Of a stretch of 64,000 nucleotides of DNA, positions 19,050 through 28,995 are shown one piece after another (position 1 is the first letter of the stretch; each line of letters starts with the position of its first letter). A model generated the notes under the pieces. It was not told the origin of the DNA. It ran no database searches and worked only from the letters and a program-made list of their open reading frames with translations. The stretch comes from Hyphomicrobium_A sp963728165 (GTDB lineage Bacteria > Pseudomonadota > Alphaproteobacteria > Rhizobiales > Hyphomicrobiaceae): positions 1 through 64,000 of the forward strand of contig CAVSIY010000003.1 of the NCBI GenBank assembly GCA_963728165.1, written 5' to 3'. A program made the position numbers and the translations under genes.

Positions 19050-20333
19050 ATGCTCGAGGACAAGGACCGCATCTTCCTCAACCTTTATGGTTACGAGGAC
19101 TGGCGCCTTCCCGGCGCGCGTGCGCGCGGTGCTTGGAGCAATACCAAGGAGCTGATCGAAAAGGGCCACGACTGGATCATCAGCGAGGTGAAGGCCTCCG
19201 GCCTGCGCGGGCGTGGCGGTGCGGGCTTCCCGACGGGCCTCAAGTGGTCGTTCATGCCCAAGAACGACCCGCGTCCGTCCTATCTCGCGGTCAACGCCGA
19301 CGAAAGCGAGCCCGGCTCCTGCAAGGACCGGGAGATCATGCGCCATGATCCCCACCTCTTGCTCGAAGGGGCGCTGCTCGCCTCCTTCGCCATGCGCGCG
19401 CACACCGCCTACATCTACATCCGCGGCGAGTTCATGCGCGAGCGTGAGCGGCTGCAGACCGCCGTCGACGAGGCCAATGCCGCCAAGCTCATCGGCAAGA
19501 ACAACGTCAATGGCTGGGACTTCGATGTCATCGTCCACCACGGCGCCGGGGCCTACATCTGCGGCGAGGAGACGGCGCTCTTAGAGAGCCTCGAGGGCAA
19601 GAAAGGGATGCCGCGCTTGAAGCCGCCGTTCCCGGCCAACGTCGGGCTCTACGGCGCGCCCACGACCGTCAACAACGTGGAGAGCATCGCGGTCGTCCCC
19701 GACATCCTGCGCCGCGGCGGCGACTGGTTCGCCTCCCTGGGGCGCCCCAACAATACCGGCACCAAGCTTTACCAGATTTCCGGCCACGTGGAGCAGCCGT
19801 GTGTCGTCGAGGAGGAGATGGGCATTCCCGTGAAGGAGCTCATCAACAAGCATGCCGGCGGCGTGCGCGGAGGCTGGGACAACCTGCTCGCCATCATTCC
19901 CGGCGGCGCCTCGATGCCGCTCATTCCCGCCGATCAGTGCGAAGACCTGATCCTGGACTACGATGCGCTCGCCAAGCTCAAGTCGGGGCTCGGCACCGGC
20001 GCCGTCATCGTCATGGACAAGTCGACCGACCCCATCAAGGCGATCGCGCGCATCGCCTACTTCTTCAAGCACGAGAGCTGCGGGCAGTGCACACCCTGCC
20101 GCGAGGGCACGGGGTGGATGTTCCGCGTGCTGGAGCGCATGCAACGCGGCGAGGCGGAAAAGAGCGAGATCGATCTGTTGTTCGACGTGACGAAGCATGT
20201 CGAAGGCCATACCATCTGCGCGCTCGGCGACGCCGCCGCGTGGCCGGTGCAAGGTCTCATACGCAATTTCCGTCACCTCATCGAAGAACGCATCGACGCC
20301 TACCAGGCGGCTGCGAAAGAGGCGGCCGAGTAG
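19050..20333 (+). CDS. nuoF: NADH-quinone oxidoreductase subunit F
   Basis: A 427-residue 51-kDa subunit that oxidises NADH at FMN and passes electrons to cluster N3. The nucleotide/FMN-binding glycine-rich region is LRGRGGAGFPTGLKW, a second conserved stretch is GAGAYICGEETALLESLEG, and the [4Fe-4S] ligands lie in ESCGQCTPCREG. Start ATG 19050, AGAGG upstream, 24 bases after the palindromic element. Confidence 0.98.
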   Translation: MLEDKDRIFLNLYGYEDWRLPGARARGAWSNTKELIEKGHDWIISEVKASGLRGRGGAGFPTGLKWSFMPKNDPRPSYLAVNADESEPGSCKDREIMRHDPHLLLEGALLASFAMRAHTAYIYIRGEFMRERERLQTAVDEANAAKLIGKNNVNGWDFDVIVHHGAGAYICGEETALLESLEGKKGMPRLKPPFPANVGLYGAPTTVNNVESIAVVPDILRRGGDWFASLGRPNNTGTKLYQISGHVEQPCVVEEEMGIPVKELINKHAGGVRGGWDNLLAIIPGGASMPLIPADQCEDLILDYDALAKLKSGLGTGAVIVMDKSTDPIKAIARIAYFFKHESCGQCTPCREGTGWMFRVLERMQRGEAEKSEIDLLFDVTKHVEGHTICALGDAAAWPVQGLIRNFRHLIEERIDAYQAAAKEAAE

Positions 20334-20358
20334 ATGCTGACGCCGGAAGGACTGAACA

Positions 20359-20610
20359 GTGGACCTGCTCGCGCTGATGATTGCCTCCTTCACGCTGCCG
20401 GCGGTCGCCGGCGCGGTGGCGCTGGCGTTCATCGGCTATGTCCTCTGGGGCTGGATCGGCGCGGCGTTGGGCATCGTGATCGGCTACGGCGCCGGCGTCT
20501 GGTTCGAGAGGCGCTTCGTGGGCGTGCCGCTTTCGCCGCACGTGAGAGGGTGGCTGTCGCTAGCATTGTTTCTCGCCGGGCTGACGCTCCTGGCGATCGT
20601 GACGCGGTGA
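20359..20610 (+). CDS. small membrane protein between nuoF and nuoG
   Basis: An 83-residue protein with two or three hydrophobic helices separated by the charged stretch FERRFVGVPLSPHVRG. No family is recognised. GTG 20359 has GGAAGG about 9 bases upstream. It starts 25 bases after nuoF and ends 21 bases before nuoG, so it belongs to the operon. A role in complex I assembly is possible but unproven. Confidence 0.6.
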   Translation: MDLLALMIASFTLPAVAGAVALAFIGYVLWGWIGAALGIVIGYGAGVWFERRFVGVPLSPHVRGWLSLALFLAGLTLLAIVTR

Positions 20611-20631
20611 AAGGTTGAGCGAGTGGGATCG

Positions 20632-22758
20632 ATGCTCAAGCAAATCATCATCGACGGGAAGCTGATCGAGGTCGAGCCCGGCACCACGCTGTTGCAAGCG
20701 TGCGAGTTGGCCGGCGCCGAGATCCCGCGCTTTTGCTACCACGACCGTCTGTCGATCGCCGGCAACTGCCGCATGTGCCTCGTGGAGGTCGTCGGCATCC
20801 CCAAGCCGACCGCGTCCTGCGCCATGGGCGTCACCGACCTGCCGCCCAACAAGGACGGCTCACCCCGCGAGGTGCGCACCAACAGTCCGCTCGTCAAGTC
20901 GGCGCGCGAGGGCGTGATGGAGTTCCTGCTGATCAACCACCCGCTCGATTGCCCCATCTGCGACCAGGGCGGCGAGTGCGATCTGCAGGACCAGGCGCTC
21001 GTCTTTGGGGCCGGCGGCTCGCGCTTTGCAGAGAACAAGCGCGCGGTCGAGGAGAAGTACATCGGTCCCTTGATCAAGACCTTCATGAACCGCTGCATCC
21101 ACTGCACCCGCTGCGTGCGCTTCATGACCGAGGTGGCGGGCGTGGAGGAGCTCGGCGCCATCGGCCGCGGCGAGGACATGGAGATCACCACCTATCTCGA
21201 CCGCGGGATTCTCTCCGAGCTGTCGGCCAACGTGAACGACCTGTGTCCCGTCGGCGCGCTGACGCACCGGCCCTGGTCCTACATCGCGCGGCCCTGGGAG
21301 CTGGAGAAGACCGAATCGATCGACGTCATGGACGCGGTGGGCGCGGCCATCCGCGTCGACACGCGCGGCCGCGCGGTGCTGCGCGTCTTGCCGCGCATCA
21401 ACGACGACGTCAACGAGGAGTGGATCTCCGATAAGACGCGCTTCGCCTGCGACGGGCTCAGGGTGCAGCGGCTCGACCATCCCTACGTGCGCGTCGACGG
21501 CAAGCTGCGCCCCGCCAGCTGGAAGGAAGCGCTGGCGCTGGTGGCGGAGAAGCTCAAGGGCGCCAAGCCCGCCCGCATCGGCGCCATCGCCGGCGACCTC
21601 GCCGGCGCGGAGGAGATGTTTGCGTTAAAGGACCTCTTCACGCGCCTCGACGCAAGGAGCCTCGACTGCCGCCAGGACGGCGCCAAGTTCGCGCCCTCGC
21701 AAGGGCGCTCCAGCTACCTGTTCAATGCGGGCATCGCCGCCATCGATCATGCGGACGCGATCCTGCTCGTCGGCACCGACCCGCGCCTGGAGGCCGCCCT
21801 CGTCAACGGGCGCATTCACAAGCGCTGGCGCCAAGGTGGCCTCAAGGTCGGCCTCATCGGCGAGAAGGTGGCGCTGACCTATCCTTACGAGTATCTGGGC
21901 GCCGGCCCGCAGACGCTCGCCGACCTGTCGGAGGGGCGCCATTCCTTCGCCGAGACTCTCAAGGGCGCAAAAGCTCCGATGGTGATCGTGGGCGCCGGTG
22001 CTGCCGCGCGGCCCGACGGTGCCGCCGTGCTCGGCCTTGCCGCTCGCGTCGCGCTCGCCGCCATGGAGGGCAACGAGGCGGCCAAAGACGCTACATGGAA
22101 CGCCTTCAATGTGCTGCACACGGCCGCCTCGCGCGTCGCCGGCCTCGATCTGGGCTTCGTGCCCGCGGACAAGAATGCGCTCGATGCGCAAAGCCTCGTC
22201 GCCGCCGTCGCCAAGGACAAGCTCGACGTCCTCTACCTCCTGGGTGCCGACGAGTTCGATCTGCCGGAGACGGGCTCGGCATTCATCGTCTACCAGGGCA
22301 GCCACGGCGACCGCAGCGCCCACCGCGCCGACGTCATCCTGCCGGGCGCTGCCTTCACCGAGAAGAGCGCGACCTACGTCAACATGGAGGGCCGCGCCCA
22401 GATGACGGAGCGCGCCGTCTTCCCGCCGGGCGAGGCGAAGGAGGACTGGGCCATCATCCGCGCGCTCTCGGCCGAGGTGGCGCACACGCTGCCCTACGAC
22501 ACGCTCAGCCAGCTGCGCGCGGCCATGTATGCGGCCGCGCCCGAGCTCGCCCGCATCGGGACGCGCGAGGCGGCATCCCTCGATGGCGTGCAGGCGCTCG
22601 CCAAGAAGGGCTCGCCGCTGACGCAGGAGCCCTTCACTACGCCGATCCGCGACTTCTACCTGACGAACCCGATCGCGCGCGCCTCCGCCGTCATGGCCGA
22701 GATGAGCGCTTTGAAGAAGAGCGTGAGCGCGGCTGCGCGCCTCAAGGCAGCCGAATAG
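20632..22758 (+). CDS. nuoG: NADH-quinone oxidoreductase subunit G
   Basis: A 708-residue 75-kDa subunit holding the chain of iron-sulfur clusters in the peripheral arm. The N-terminal [2Fe-2S] domain has CYHDRLSIAGNCRMCLVEV. A C-rich segment CPICDQGGECDLQD follows, then CIHCTRCVRFMTEVAG and NVNDLCPVGALT for the [4Fe-4S] clusters, then a long molybdopterin-oxidoreductase-like domain that lacks cofactor function. ATG 20632 is chosen; an in-frame GTG at 20623 adds three residues. Confidence 0.97.
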   Translation: MLKQIIIDGKLIEVEPGTTLLQACELAGAEIPRFCYHDRLSIAGNCRMCLVEVVGIPKPTASCAMGVTDLPPNKDGSPREVRTNSPLVKSAREGVMEFLLINHPLDCPICDQGGECDLQDQALVFGAGGSRFAENKRAVEEKYIGPLIKTFMNRCIHCTRCVRFMTEVAGVEELGAIGRGEDMEITTYLDRGILSELSANVNDLCPVGALTHRPWSYIARPWELEKTESIDVMDAVGAAIRVDTRGRAVLRVLPRINDDVNEEWISDKTRFACDGLRVQRLDHPYVRVDGKLRPASWKEALALVAEKLKGAKPARIGAIAGDLAGAEEMFALKDLFTRLDARSLDCRQDGAKFAPSQGRSSYLFNAGIAAIDHADAILLVGTDPRLEAALVNGRIHKRWRQGGLKVGLIGEKVALTYPYEYLGAGPQTLADLSEGRHSFAETLKGAKAPMVIVGAGAAARPDGAAVLGLAARVALAAMEGNEAAKDATWNAFNVLHTAASRVAGLDLGFVPADKNALDAQSLVAAVAKDKLDVLYLLGADEFDLPETGSAFIVYQGSHGDRSAHRADVILPGAAFTEKSATYVNMEGRAQMTERAVFPPGEAKEDWAIIRALSAEVAHTLPYDTLSQLRAAMYAAAPELARIGTREAASLDGVQALAKKGSPLTQEPFTTPIRDFYLTNPIARASAVMAEMSALKKSVSAAARLKAAE

Positions 22759-22772
22759 GAACGAGCCGGCGC

Positions 22773-23861
22773 ATGAGCACGACGACGTTGCAGACCTGGT
22801 GGGACTACGGCCTCTGGCTCGCGATCATGGTGGGCTGGAGCCTGCTCACGCTCGTCGTGCTGCTGGTGATCGTCGCCTTCCTGTTGCTCATGGACCGCAA
22901 GGTGTGGGCGGCGGTGCAGATGCGGCGCGGGCCCAACGTGGTCGGCGCCTTCGGGCTGCTGCAGTCGTTCGCCGACCTCTTCAAGTTCGTGTTCAAGGAG
23001 CCGATCATCCCGGCGGGCGCCAACAAGGGCGTGTTCCTCTTGGCGCCGATCGCCACCGCCACGTTCGCGCTCGCGGCCTGGGCCGTCATCCCCGTCAACG
23101 AGAACTGGCTCGGCAAGTGGGTCATCTCCGACCTGAACGTCGGCGTGCTCTACTTGCTGGCGCTGTCCTCGCTCGCCGTCTACGGCATCATCATGGGCGG
23201 CTGGGCTTCGAACTCGAAGTATCCGTTCATGGGATCGCTGCGCTCGGCGGCGCAGATGGTCTCCTACGAGGTCTCGATCGGATTCGTGATCGTGACCGTG
23301 ATCTTATGCGTGGGCTCGCTCAACCTCACCAGCATCGTCAACGCGCAGGCAACCGGGCTCGGCACGCGCGCCGGCCTGCCGAGCTCGGTGCTCGACTGGT
23401 ATTGGCTGCCGCTGTTGCCGATGTTCGTCATCTTCTTCGTGTCGGCGCTGGCCGAGACCAACCGGCCACCCTTCGATCTCGTGGAGGCGGAGTCGGAGCT
23501 CGTCGCCGGCTTCATGGTCGAATATTCCTCCACGCCCTATCTCCTGTTCATGCTGGCCGAGTACGTGTCGATCGTCACCATGTGCGCGCTGATGACGATC
23601 CTGTTCCTCGGCGGCTGGCTGCCGCCGGTTGCGGTTGCACCCTTCACGTGGGTGCCCGGCATCTTCTGGTTCGCCGGCAAATGCGTCTTCGTCTTCTTCC
23701 TGTTCGCCATGGCCAAGGCCATCGTGCCGCGCTACCGCTACGACCAGCTCATGCGGCTCGGCTGGAAGGTGTTCCTGCCGCTGTCGCTGGCCATGGTCGT
23801 GATCGTGGCCGGGGTGCTGCAGTACGGGGGGCCATGGCTCTCGGGAGGCACGACCCTGTGA
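22773..23861 (+). CDS. nuoH: NADH-quinone oxidoreductase subunit H
   Basis: A 362-residue, eight-helix membrane subunit joining the peripheral and membrane arms and lining the quinone channel. Signature stretches are MDRKVWAAVQMRRGPNVVG, FKEPIIPAGAN and SALAETNRPPFDLVEAESEL. The start MSTTTLQTWWDYG at 22773 is 14 bases after nuoG. Confidence 0.97.
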   Translation: MSTTTLQTWWDYGLWLAIMVGWSLLTLVVLLVIVAFLLLMDRKVWAAVQMRRGPNVVGAFGLLQSFADLFKFVFKEPIIPAGANKGVFLLAPIATATFALAAWAVIPVNENWLGKWVISDLNVGVLYLLALSSLAVYGIIMGGWASNSKYPFMGSLRSAAQMVSYEVSIGFVIVTVILCVGSLNLTSIVNAQATGLGTRAGLPSSVLDWYWLPLLPMFVIFFVSALAETNRPPFDLVEAESELVAGFMVEYSSTPYLLFMLAEYVSIVTMCALMTILFLGGWLPPVAVAPFTWVPGIFWFAGKCVFVFFLFAMAKAIVPRYRYDQLMRLGWKVFLPLSLAMVVIVAGVLQYGGPWLSGGTTL

Positions 23862-23904
23862 GCGCAAGCATCGAGATGCGGATGATCGTTGAAGAGACAC
23901 GCCG

Positions 23905-24393
23905 ATGAACGTTGCTCAATCCGTCAGAGCGGTCTTCCTGTGGGAGTTCGCCTCAGCCTTCGGGCTCGCCATGCGCTATTTCTTCTCCAAGAAGAAGACG
24001 CTCGACTATCCGTTCGAGCGCGGGCCCCTGTCGCCGCGCTTCCGTGGAGAGCATGCGCTGCGCCGCTACCCCAACGGCGAGGAGCGCTGCATCGCCTGCA
24101 AACTGTGCGAGGCGATCTGCCCGGCGCAGGCCATCACCATCGAGGCCGGCCCCCGACGCAACGACGGCACGCGGCGCGCCACCCGCTACGACATCGACAT
24201 GGTGAAGTGCATCTACTGCGGACTGTGCCAGGAGGCCTGCCCGGTGGACGCCATCGTCGAGGGCCCGAACTTCGAGTTCGCGACCGAGACGCGGGAGGAG
24301 CTCTACTACAACAAGGAGAAACTGCTCGACAACGGCGATAGGTGGGAGCGGGAGATTGCCAAGAATCTCGCGCTCGACGCGCCGTATCGCTGA
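23905..24393 (+). CDS. nuoI: NADH-quinone oxidoreductase subunit I
   Basis: A 162-residue ferredoxin-like subunit with two [4Fe-4S] motifs, CIACKLCEAICP and CIYCGLCQEACP, that relay electrons to N2. The N-terminal amphipathic helix (FFSKKKTLDYPFERGPLSPR) is typical. A 166-base gap follows, with no recognised feature, before nuoJ. Confidence 0.97.
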   Translation: MNVAQSVRAVFLWEFASAFGLAMRYFFSKKKTLDYPFERGPLSPRFRGEHALRRYPNGEERCIACKLCEAICPAQAITIEAGPRRNDGTRRATRYDIDMVKCIYCGLCQEACPVDAIVEGPNFEFATETREELYYNKEKLLDNGDRWEREIAKNLALDAPYR

Positions 24394-24559
24394 ACGGCGC
24401 GGCGGCGGCGAGCCGCGGGCAAGCGTCGTATCGGCGCTTGGATTGTCGAGGCGCATAGGGTACTCACCTTGATCGCCGGGTGATGCGGGCAGCTTCGCCG
24501 GCGGTGTGCTCGAAAGAGGCGCCGGGCGGCGGACGACAGAGGGCGCTGGATCTGGACCG

Positions 24560-25192
24560 ATGGCTCTGACGGCGGGGTTTTTCTATCTGTTCGCTATTCT
24601 CTCGGTCGTCGCCGGGGTGATGGTGATCGTGGCGAGAAACCCCGTGCACGCGGTGTTGTATCTGATCCTCGCCTTCTTCAACGCAGCGGGCCTCTTCATC
24701 CTCTTGGGCGCGGAGTTCCTGGCGATGATCCTCATCATCGTCTACGTGGGCGCCGTCGCCGTGCTCTTCCTCTTCGTCGTCATGATGCTCGACGTCGACT
24801 TCGCCGAGCTGAAAGCCGGCTTCATCAAGAACGCGCCGGTGGGGCTTCTCGTCGGCGGCATCGTGCTCATCGAGCTCATCTTATTGTTCGCCGGCCGCGG
24901 CTTCGGGCTCGCCGTGACGCACCCGGCTGCCGCCGCCTCGGCCGCCCAAATCTCCAACACGCAGGCGCTGGGGCTCGTGCTCTACACCAAGTACGTCTAC
25001 TTCTTCGAGGTCGCCGGCTTGATCCTGCTGGTCGCCATGATCGGCGCCATCGTTCTGACGCTGCAGCACAAGGTCGGCGTGAGGCGCCAGTCGATCGCGG
25101 CCCAGGTGGCGCGCCGGCCCAAGACGGGCGTCGAGGTCGTCAAGGTGGCCTCCGGCGAGGCGATCGTTCCCGCTGCCGACGGGCAAGGCTAA
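24560..25192 (+). CDS. nuoJ: NADH-quinone oxidoreductase subunit J
   Basis: A 210-residue membrane subunit with five transmembrane helices, including the conserved third helix region LAMILIIVYVGAVAVLFLFVVMML where the pi-bulge lies. ATG 24560 gives the family-like start MALTAGFFYLFA. The C-terminal tail of about 40 residues is soluble and basic. Confidence 0.95.
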   Translation: MALTAGFFYLFAILSVVAGVMVIVARNPVHAVLYLILAFFNAAGLFILLGAEFLAMILIIVYVGAVAVLFLFVVMMLDVDFAELKAGFIKNAPVGLLVGGIVLIELILLFAGRGFGLAVTHPAAAASAAQISNTQALGLVLYTKYVYFFEVAGLILLVAMIGAIVLTLQHKVGVRRQSIAAQVARRPKTGVEVVKVASGEAIVPAADGQG

Positions 25193-25211
25193 CGGGGAGC
25201 TGAGGGGGCGC

Positions 25212-25520
25212 ATGGAAATCGGCATCGGGCATTATCTGACGGTCGCGGCGTGCCTGTTCACGCTGGGCATGCTCGGCATCTTCCTCAACCGCAAGAACGT
25301 CATCATCATCCTGATGTCGATCGAGCTGATGCTGCTCGCGGTCAACATCAACTTCGTGGCGTTCTCCTACTACCTGGGCGACATCGTCGGTCAGGTGTTC
25401 ACCCTGTTCAACCTGACGGTGGCGGCGGCGGAGGCAGCGATCGGCTTGGCGATCGTCGTCGTCTACTACCGCAACCGTGGCTCGATCGCGGTGGAAGACA
25501 TCAACATGATGAAGGGCTGA
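25212..25520 (+). CDS. nuoK: NADH-quinone oxidoreductase subunit K
   Basis: A 102-residue, three-helix subunit of the membrane arm. Conserved Glu residues for proton transfer appear in MSIELMLLAVNINFVAFS and VAAAEAAIGLAIVVVYYR. A GAGGGGG-type ribosome binding site lies before ATG 25212. Confidence 0.97.
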   Translation: MEIGIGHYLTVAACLFTLGMLGIFLNRKNVIIILMSIELMLLAVNINFVAFSYYLGDIVGQVFTLFNLTVAAAEAAIGLAIVVVYYRNRGSIAVEDINMMKG

Positions 25521-25530
25521 GGGCGCGCCG

Positions 25531-27477
25531 ATGATCTACTCGGCCATCGTGTTTCTGCCGGGGCTCGGAGGCCTCATCGTCGGGCTGTTCGGCCGGGCGC
25601 TCGGCGTCAAGGCCTCGGAGCTGATCACCACGGGGCTTCTGATCGTCTCCTGCATCCTGTCCTGGATCGTGTTCTGGCGCATGGGCTTCGGGCACGAGAC
25701 CGCGCATGTGCCCATCGAGCGCTGGATCACCTCAGGCGAGCTCGACGTTGCCTGGGCCTTCAAGATCGACACGCTGACGGCGGTGATGTTCGTCGTGGTG
25801 ACGACGGTGTCCGGCCTCGTCCACATCTACTCCATGGGCTACATGGACGAGGACCCTTCGCGTCCTCGCTTCTTCTCCTACCTGTCGGGCTTCACCTTCG
25901 CCATGCTGATGCTGGTGACGGCCGACAATCTGGTGCAGCTATTCTTCGGCTGGGAGGGCGTCGGCCTCTTCTCCTACCTGCTGATCGGGTTCTGGTACCA
26001 GAAGCCAGAGGCCAACGCGGCGGCCATCAAGGCCTTCGTCGTCAACCGCGTCGGCGACTTCGGCTTCGCGCTCGGCATCTTCGGCATCTTCTTCGTCTTC
26101 CGCACGGTCAACTTCGAGCAGATCTTCAACGCCGCTCCGGGCGTCGCCGGCCAGACGTTCCACTTTCTCGGGCACGAACCCGACATCCTGACGACGCTGT
26201 GCCTGTTGCTGTTCATGGGCGCCATGGGCAAGTCGGCGCAGTTCCTGCTGCATACCTGGCTTCCCGACGCCATGGAGGGCCCGACGCCGGTCTCGGCGCT
26301 GATCCATGCCGCCACCATGGTGACCGCCGGCGTGTTCATGGTCGCGCGTTTATCGCCGCTCTTCGACCTGGCGCCGACCGCGCTCGCCTTCGTGACGCTG
26401 ATCGGCTCGTTCACGGCCTTCTTCGCCGCCACCATCGCGGTGGTGCAGAACGACATCAAGCGCGTTATCGCCTACTCGACCTGCTCGCAGCTCGGCTACA
26501 TGTTCGCCGCCTGCGGCATCGGCGCCTTCTCCATGGGCATCTTCCACCTGTTCTGCCACGCCTTCTTCAAGTCGCTCTTGTTCTTGTGCGCGGGCTCGGT
26601 GAAGCACGCCCTGCACGAGGAGCAGGACATGCGCAAGATGGGCGGAATGGCGCCCAAGATGCGCATCACCTGGCTGATGATGATCGCCGGCGGGCTGGCG
26701 CTGTCGGGTTTCGGAATTCCCCACATCGGCGGTTTTGCCGGCTTCTACTCTAAGGACGCCATCATCGTGGCCTCCTACGCGGCCGCCACGCCGAACAATT
26801 ACGCGTTCTGGTTCCTGCTGCTCGGCGCCTTTCTGACCGCCGTCTACATCTGGCGCCTGATCCTCATGACCTTCCACGGCAAGACGCGCATGAGCGCTGA
26901 GGACTACGCCCACCTGCACGAGAGCCCGCCGACGATGACGTTCGCGCTGCTGGCCTTGGGGCTCGGTGCCGCCTTCGCCGGCGCGCTCGGTGTCCACACC
27001 TTCATCGGCGAGGGGGCGGACGCGTTCTGGGGCAATGCGGTCGTGCAGAAGACCGAGGTCGATCTCTTCCACGCGACGCATGAGCTGCCCGAGTGGGTGC
27101 ACTGGTCGACCTTCGCCGCGATGGCGCTCGGCACGTTCACGCCGTTCCTTTACTACATGCTGGTGCCGTCGCTGCCCGCGATCACGTCGCGCGTCTTCTA
27201 TCCGATCTACGTGTTCCTGTTGAACAAGTGGTACTTCGACGAGCTCTACGACTTCATCTTCGTGCGGCCCGTGTTCTGGATCGCCAACGTTCTGTGGAAG
27301 GTCGGCGATATCGACATCATCAACGGGCTGATCGACGGGACGGCCGCCGGCGTCTACCGCATCACCGCGCGCGCCGTGCGCCTGCAGACGGGCTACATCT
27401 ACACTTACGCCTTCGCCATGCTGGTGGGGCTGGCGCTGTTCGTGACCTACTTCATGTTCATGGGCGGGGTGCGCTAG
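25531..27477 (+). CDS. nuoL: NADH-quinone oxidoreductase subunit L
   Basis: A 648-residue antiporter-like proton-pumping subunit at the far end of the membrane arm. Features include FFGWEGVGLFSYLLIGFWY (conserved Glu), HTWLPDAMEGPTPVSALIHA (Lys/His channel region) and the long C-terminal lateral helix region. nuoM starts directly after its TAG stop. Confidence 0.97.
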   Translation: MIYSAIVFLPGLGGLIVGLFGRALGVKASELITTGLLIVSCILSWIVFWRMGFGHETAHVPIERWITSGELDVAWAFKIDTLTAVMFVVVTTVSGLVHIYSMGYMDEDPSRPRFFSYLSGFTFAMLMLVTADNLVQLFFGWEGVGLFSYLLIGFWYQKPEANAAAIKAFVVNRVGDFGFALGIFGIFFVFRTVNFEQIFNAAPGVAGQTFHFLGHEPDILTTLCLLLFMGAMGKSAQFLLHTWLPDAMEGPTPVSALIHAATMVTAGVFMVARLSPLFDLAPTALAFVTLIGSFTAFFAATIAVVQNDIKRVIAYSTCSQLGYMFAACGIGAFSMGIFHLFCHAFFKSLLFLCAGSVKHALHEEQDMRKMGGMAPKMRITWLMMIAGGLALSGFGIPHIGGFAGFYSKDAIIVASYAAATPNNYAFWFLLLGAFLTAVYIWRLILMTFHGKTRMSAEDYAHLHESPPTMTFALLALGLGAAFAGALGVHTFIGEGADAFWGNAVVQKTEVDLFHATHELPEWVHWSTFAAMALGTFTPFLYYMLVPSLPAITSRVFYPIYVFLLNKWYFDELYDFIFVRPVFWIANVLWKVGDIDIINGLIDGTAAGVYRITARAVRLQTGYIYTYAFAMLVGLALFVTYFMFMGGVR

Positions 27478-28995
27478 ATGGAACTCTCCTCTGCCCCGCT
27501 CTTATCGATCGTGATGTTCCTACCGCTGGTGGGCGCCCTCATCATCGGCTTCCTCAATCCGGAAGCGAAGGGCAACGCGCGCTGGGTGGCGCTGTGGACG
27601 ACGACCATCACCTTCCTCGTCTCGCTCATCGTCTGGTTCCACTTCGACACGACGGTCTCGGGCTTCCAGTTCGTTGAGACCCGCGCCTGGCTCGACGTCT
27701 TCAAGTTCAAGCTGGGCGTCGACGGCATCTCGGTGCTGTTCGTCATTCTGACGACGTTCCTCTTGCCCTTGTGCGTGCTCTCGAGCTGGGTCTGCATCCA
27801 GGACCGCGTCAAGGAGTACATGATCGCCTTCCTGGTGCTCGAGACGCTGATGATCGGCGTCTTCTGCGCGCTCGACCTCGTGCTCTTCTACGTGTTCTTC
27901 GAGGGCGGCCTCATTCCGATGTTCCTCATCATCGGCATCTGGGGCGGCCCCAACCGCGTCTATGCAACCTTCAAGTTCTTCCTCTACACGCTGCTGGGCT
28001 CGGTGTTGATGCTGTTGGCGGTGCTGGCGATGTACTGGCACACGGGCACGACCGACATCCCCACCCTGATGACGGCCAAGTTCCCGGCCGACATGCAGTG
28101 GTACTTGTGGTTCGCCTTCTTCGCCTCCTTCGCCGTGAAGCTGCCGATGTGGCCGGTGCACACATGGTTGCCGGATGCCCACGTGGAGGCGCCGACGGCG
28201 GGCTCGGTGATCCTGGCCGCTATCCTCTTGAAGATGGGCGGCTACGGCTTCCTGCGCTTCTCGGTGCCGATGTTCCCCTTGGCGAGCGAGGGGCTGGCGC
28301 CCTTCATCTTCGTGCTCTCCATCTTCGCCATCATCTACACCTCGTTCGTGGCGCTGGCGCAGACCGACTTGAAGAAGCTGATCGCCTATTCGTCGGTGGC
28401 GCACATGGGCTTCGTGACCATGGGCATCTTCACCTTCTCCACCCAGGGCGTCGAAGGCGCCATCTTCCAGATGGTCTCGCACGGCATCGTCTCGGCCGGC
28501 CTCTTCCTGTGCGTGGGCGTTCTCTACGACCGCATGCACACCCACGAGATCTCGGTGTTCGGCGGTCTGGTGAACCGCATGCCGATCTACGCGGCCTTCT
28601 TCATGGTCTTCACCATGGCCAATGTGGGCCTGCCGGGCACCTCGGGCTTCGTCGGCGAGTTCCTGACGCTGCTCTCCGCCTTCAAGGTCAACACCTGGTT
28701 GGCGCTGTTTGCCACCTCGGGCGTGATCTGGTCGGCCGTCTACGCGCTGTGGGTCTACCGGCGCGTCATCTTCGGCGAGCTGGTGAAGCCCGCGCTCAAG
28801 ACCATCCAGGACCTGAGCTACCGCGAGATCGGCATCATGGCGCCCTTGATCGTGCTGACGATCCTGCTCGGCATCTATCCCGCGTGCGTGCTCGACGTCG
28901 CCGCCGTCTCGGTCAAGAACTTCGTTTCCGCCTACGAGGCCTCCGTCCGGTCGCCGCCCGCAGCCCCCGCACCGAGCCGAGGAGCCGCACCCTGA
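27478..28995 (+). CDS. nuoM: NADH-quinone oxidoreductase subunit M
   Basis: A 505-residue antiporter-like proton channel. Conserved: FYVFFEGGLIPMFLIIGIWGG with the channel Glu, VKLPMWPVHTWLPDAHVEAP, and YSSVAHMGFVTMGIF. No intergenic space to nuoL; the stop TGA overlaps the nuoN ATG (TGATG). The C-terminus is a short Pro/Ala-rich tail. Confidence 0.97.
   Translation: MELSSAPLLSIVMFLPLVGALIIGFLNPEAKGNARWVALWTTTITFLVSLIVWFHFDTTVSGFQFVETRAWLDVFKFKLGVDGISVLFVILTTFLLPLCVLSSWVCIQDRVKEYMIAFLVLETLMIGVFCALDLVLFYVFFEGGLIPMFLIIGIWGGPNRVYATFKFFLYTLLGSVLMLLAVLAMYWHTGTTDIPTLMTAKFPADMQWYLWFAFFASFAVKLPMWPVHTWLPDAHVEAPTAGSVILAAILLKMGGYGFLRFSVPMFPLASEGLAPFIFVLSIFAIIYTSFVALAQTDLKKLIAYSSVAHMGFVTMGIFTFSTQGVEGAIFQMVSHGIVSAGLFLCVGVLYDRMHTHEISVFGGLVNRMPIYAAFFMVFTMANVGLPGTSGFVGEFLTLLSAFKVNTWLALFATSGVIWSAVYALWVYRRVIFGELVKPALKTIQDLSYREIGIMAPLIVLTILLGIYPACVLDVAAVSVKNFVSAYEASVRSPPAAPAPSRGAAP

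Noticed and set aside
22095..22772. N-terminal extension of nuoH back into nuoG
   Set aside because: The frame is open only by chance opposite nuoG codons; ATG 22773 gives the family length.
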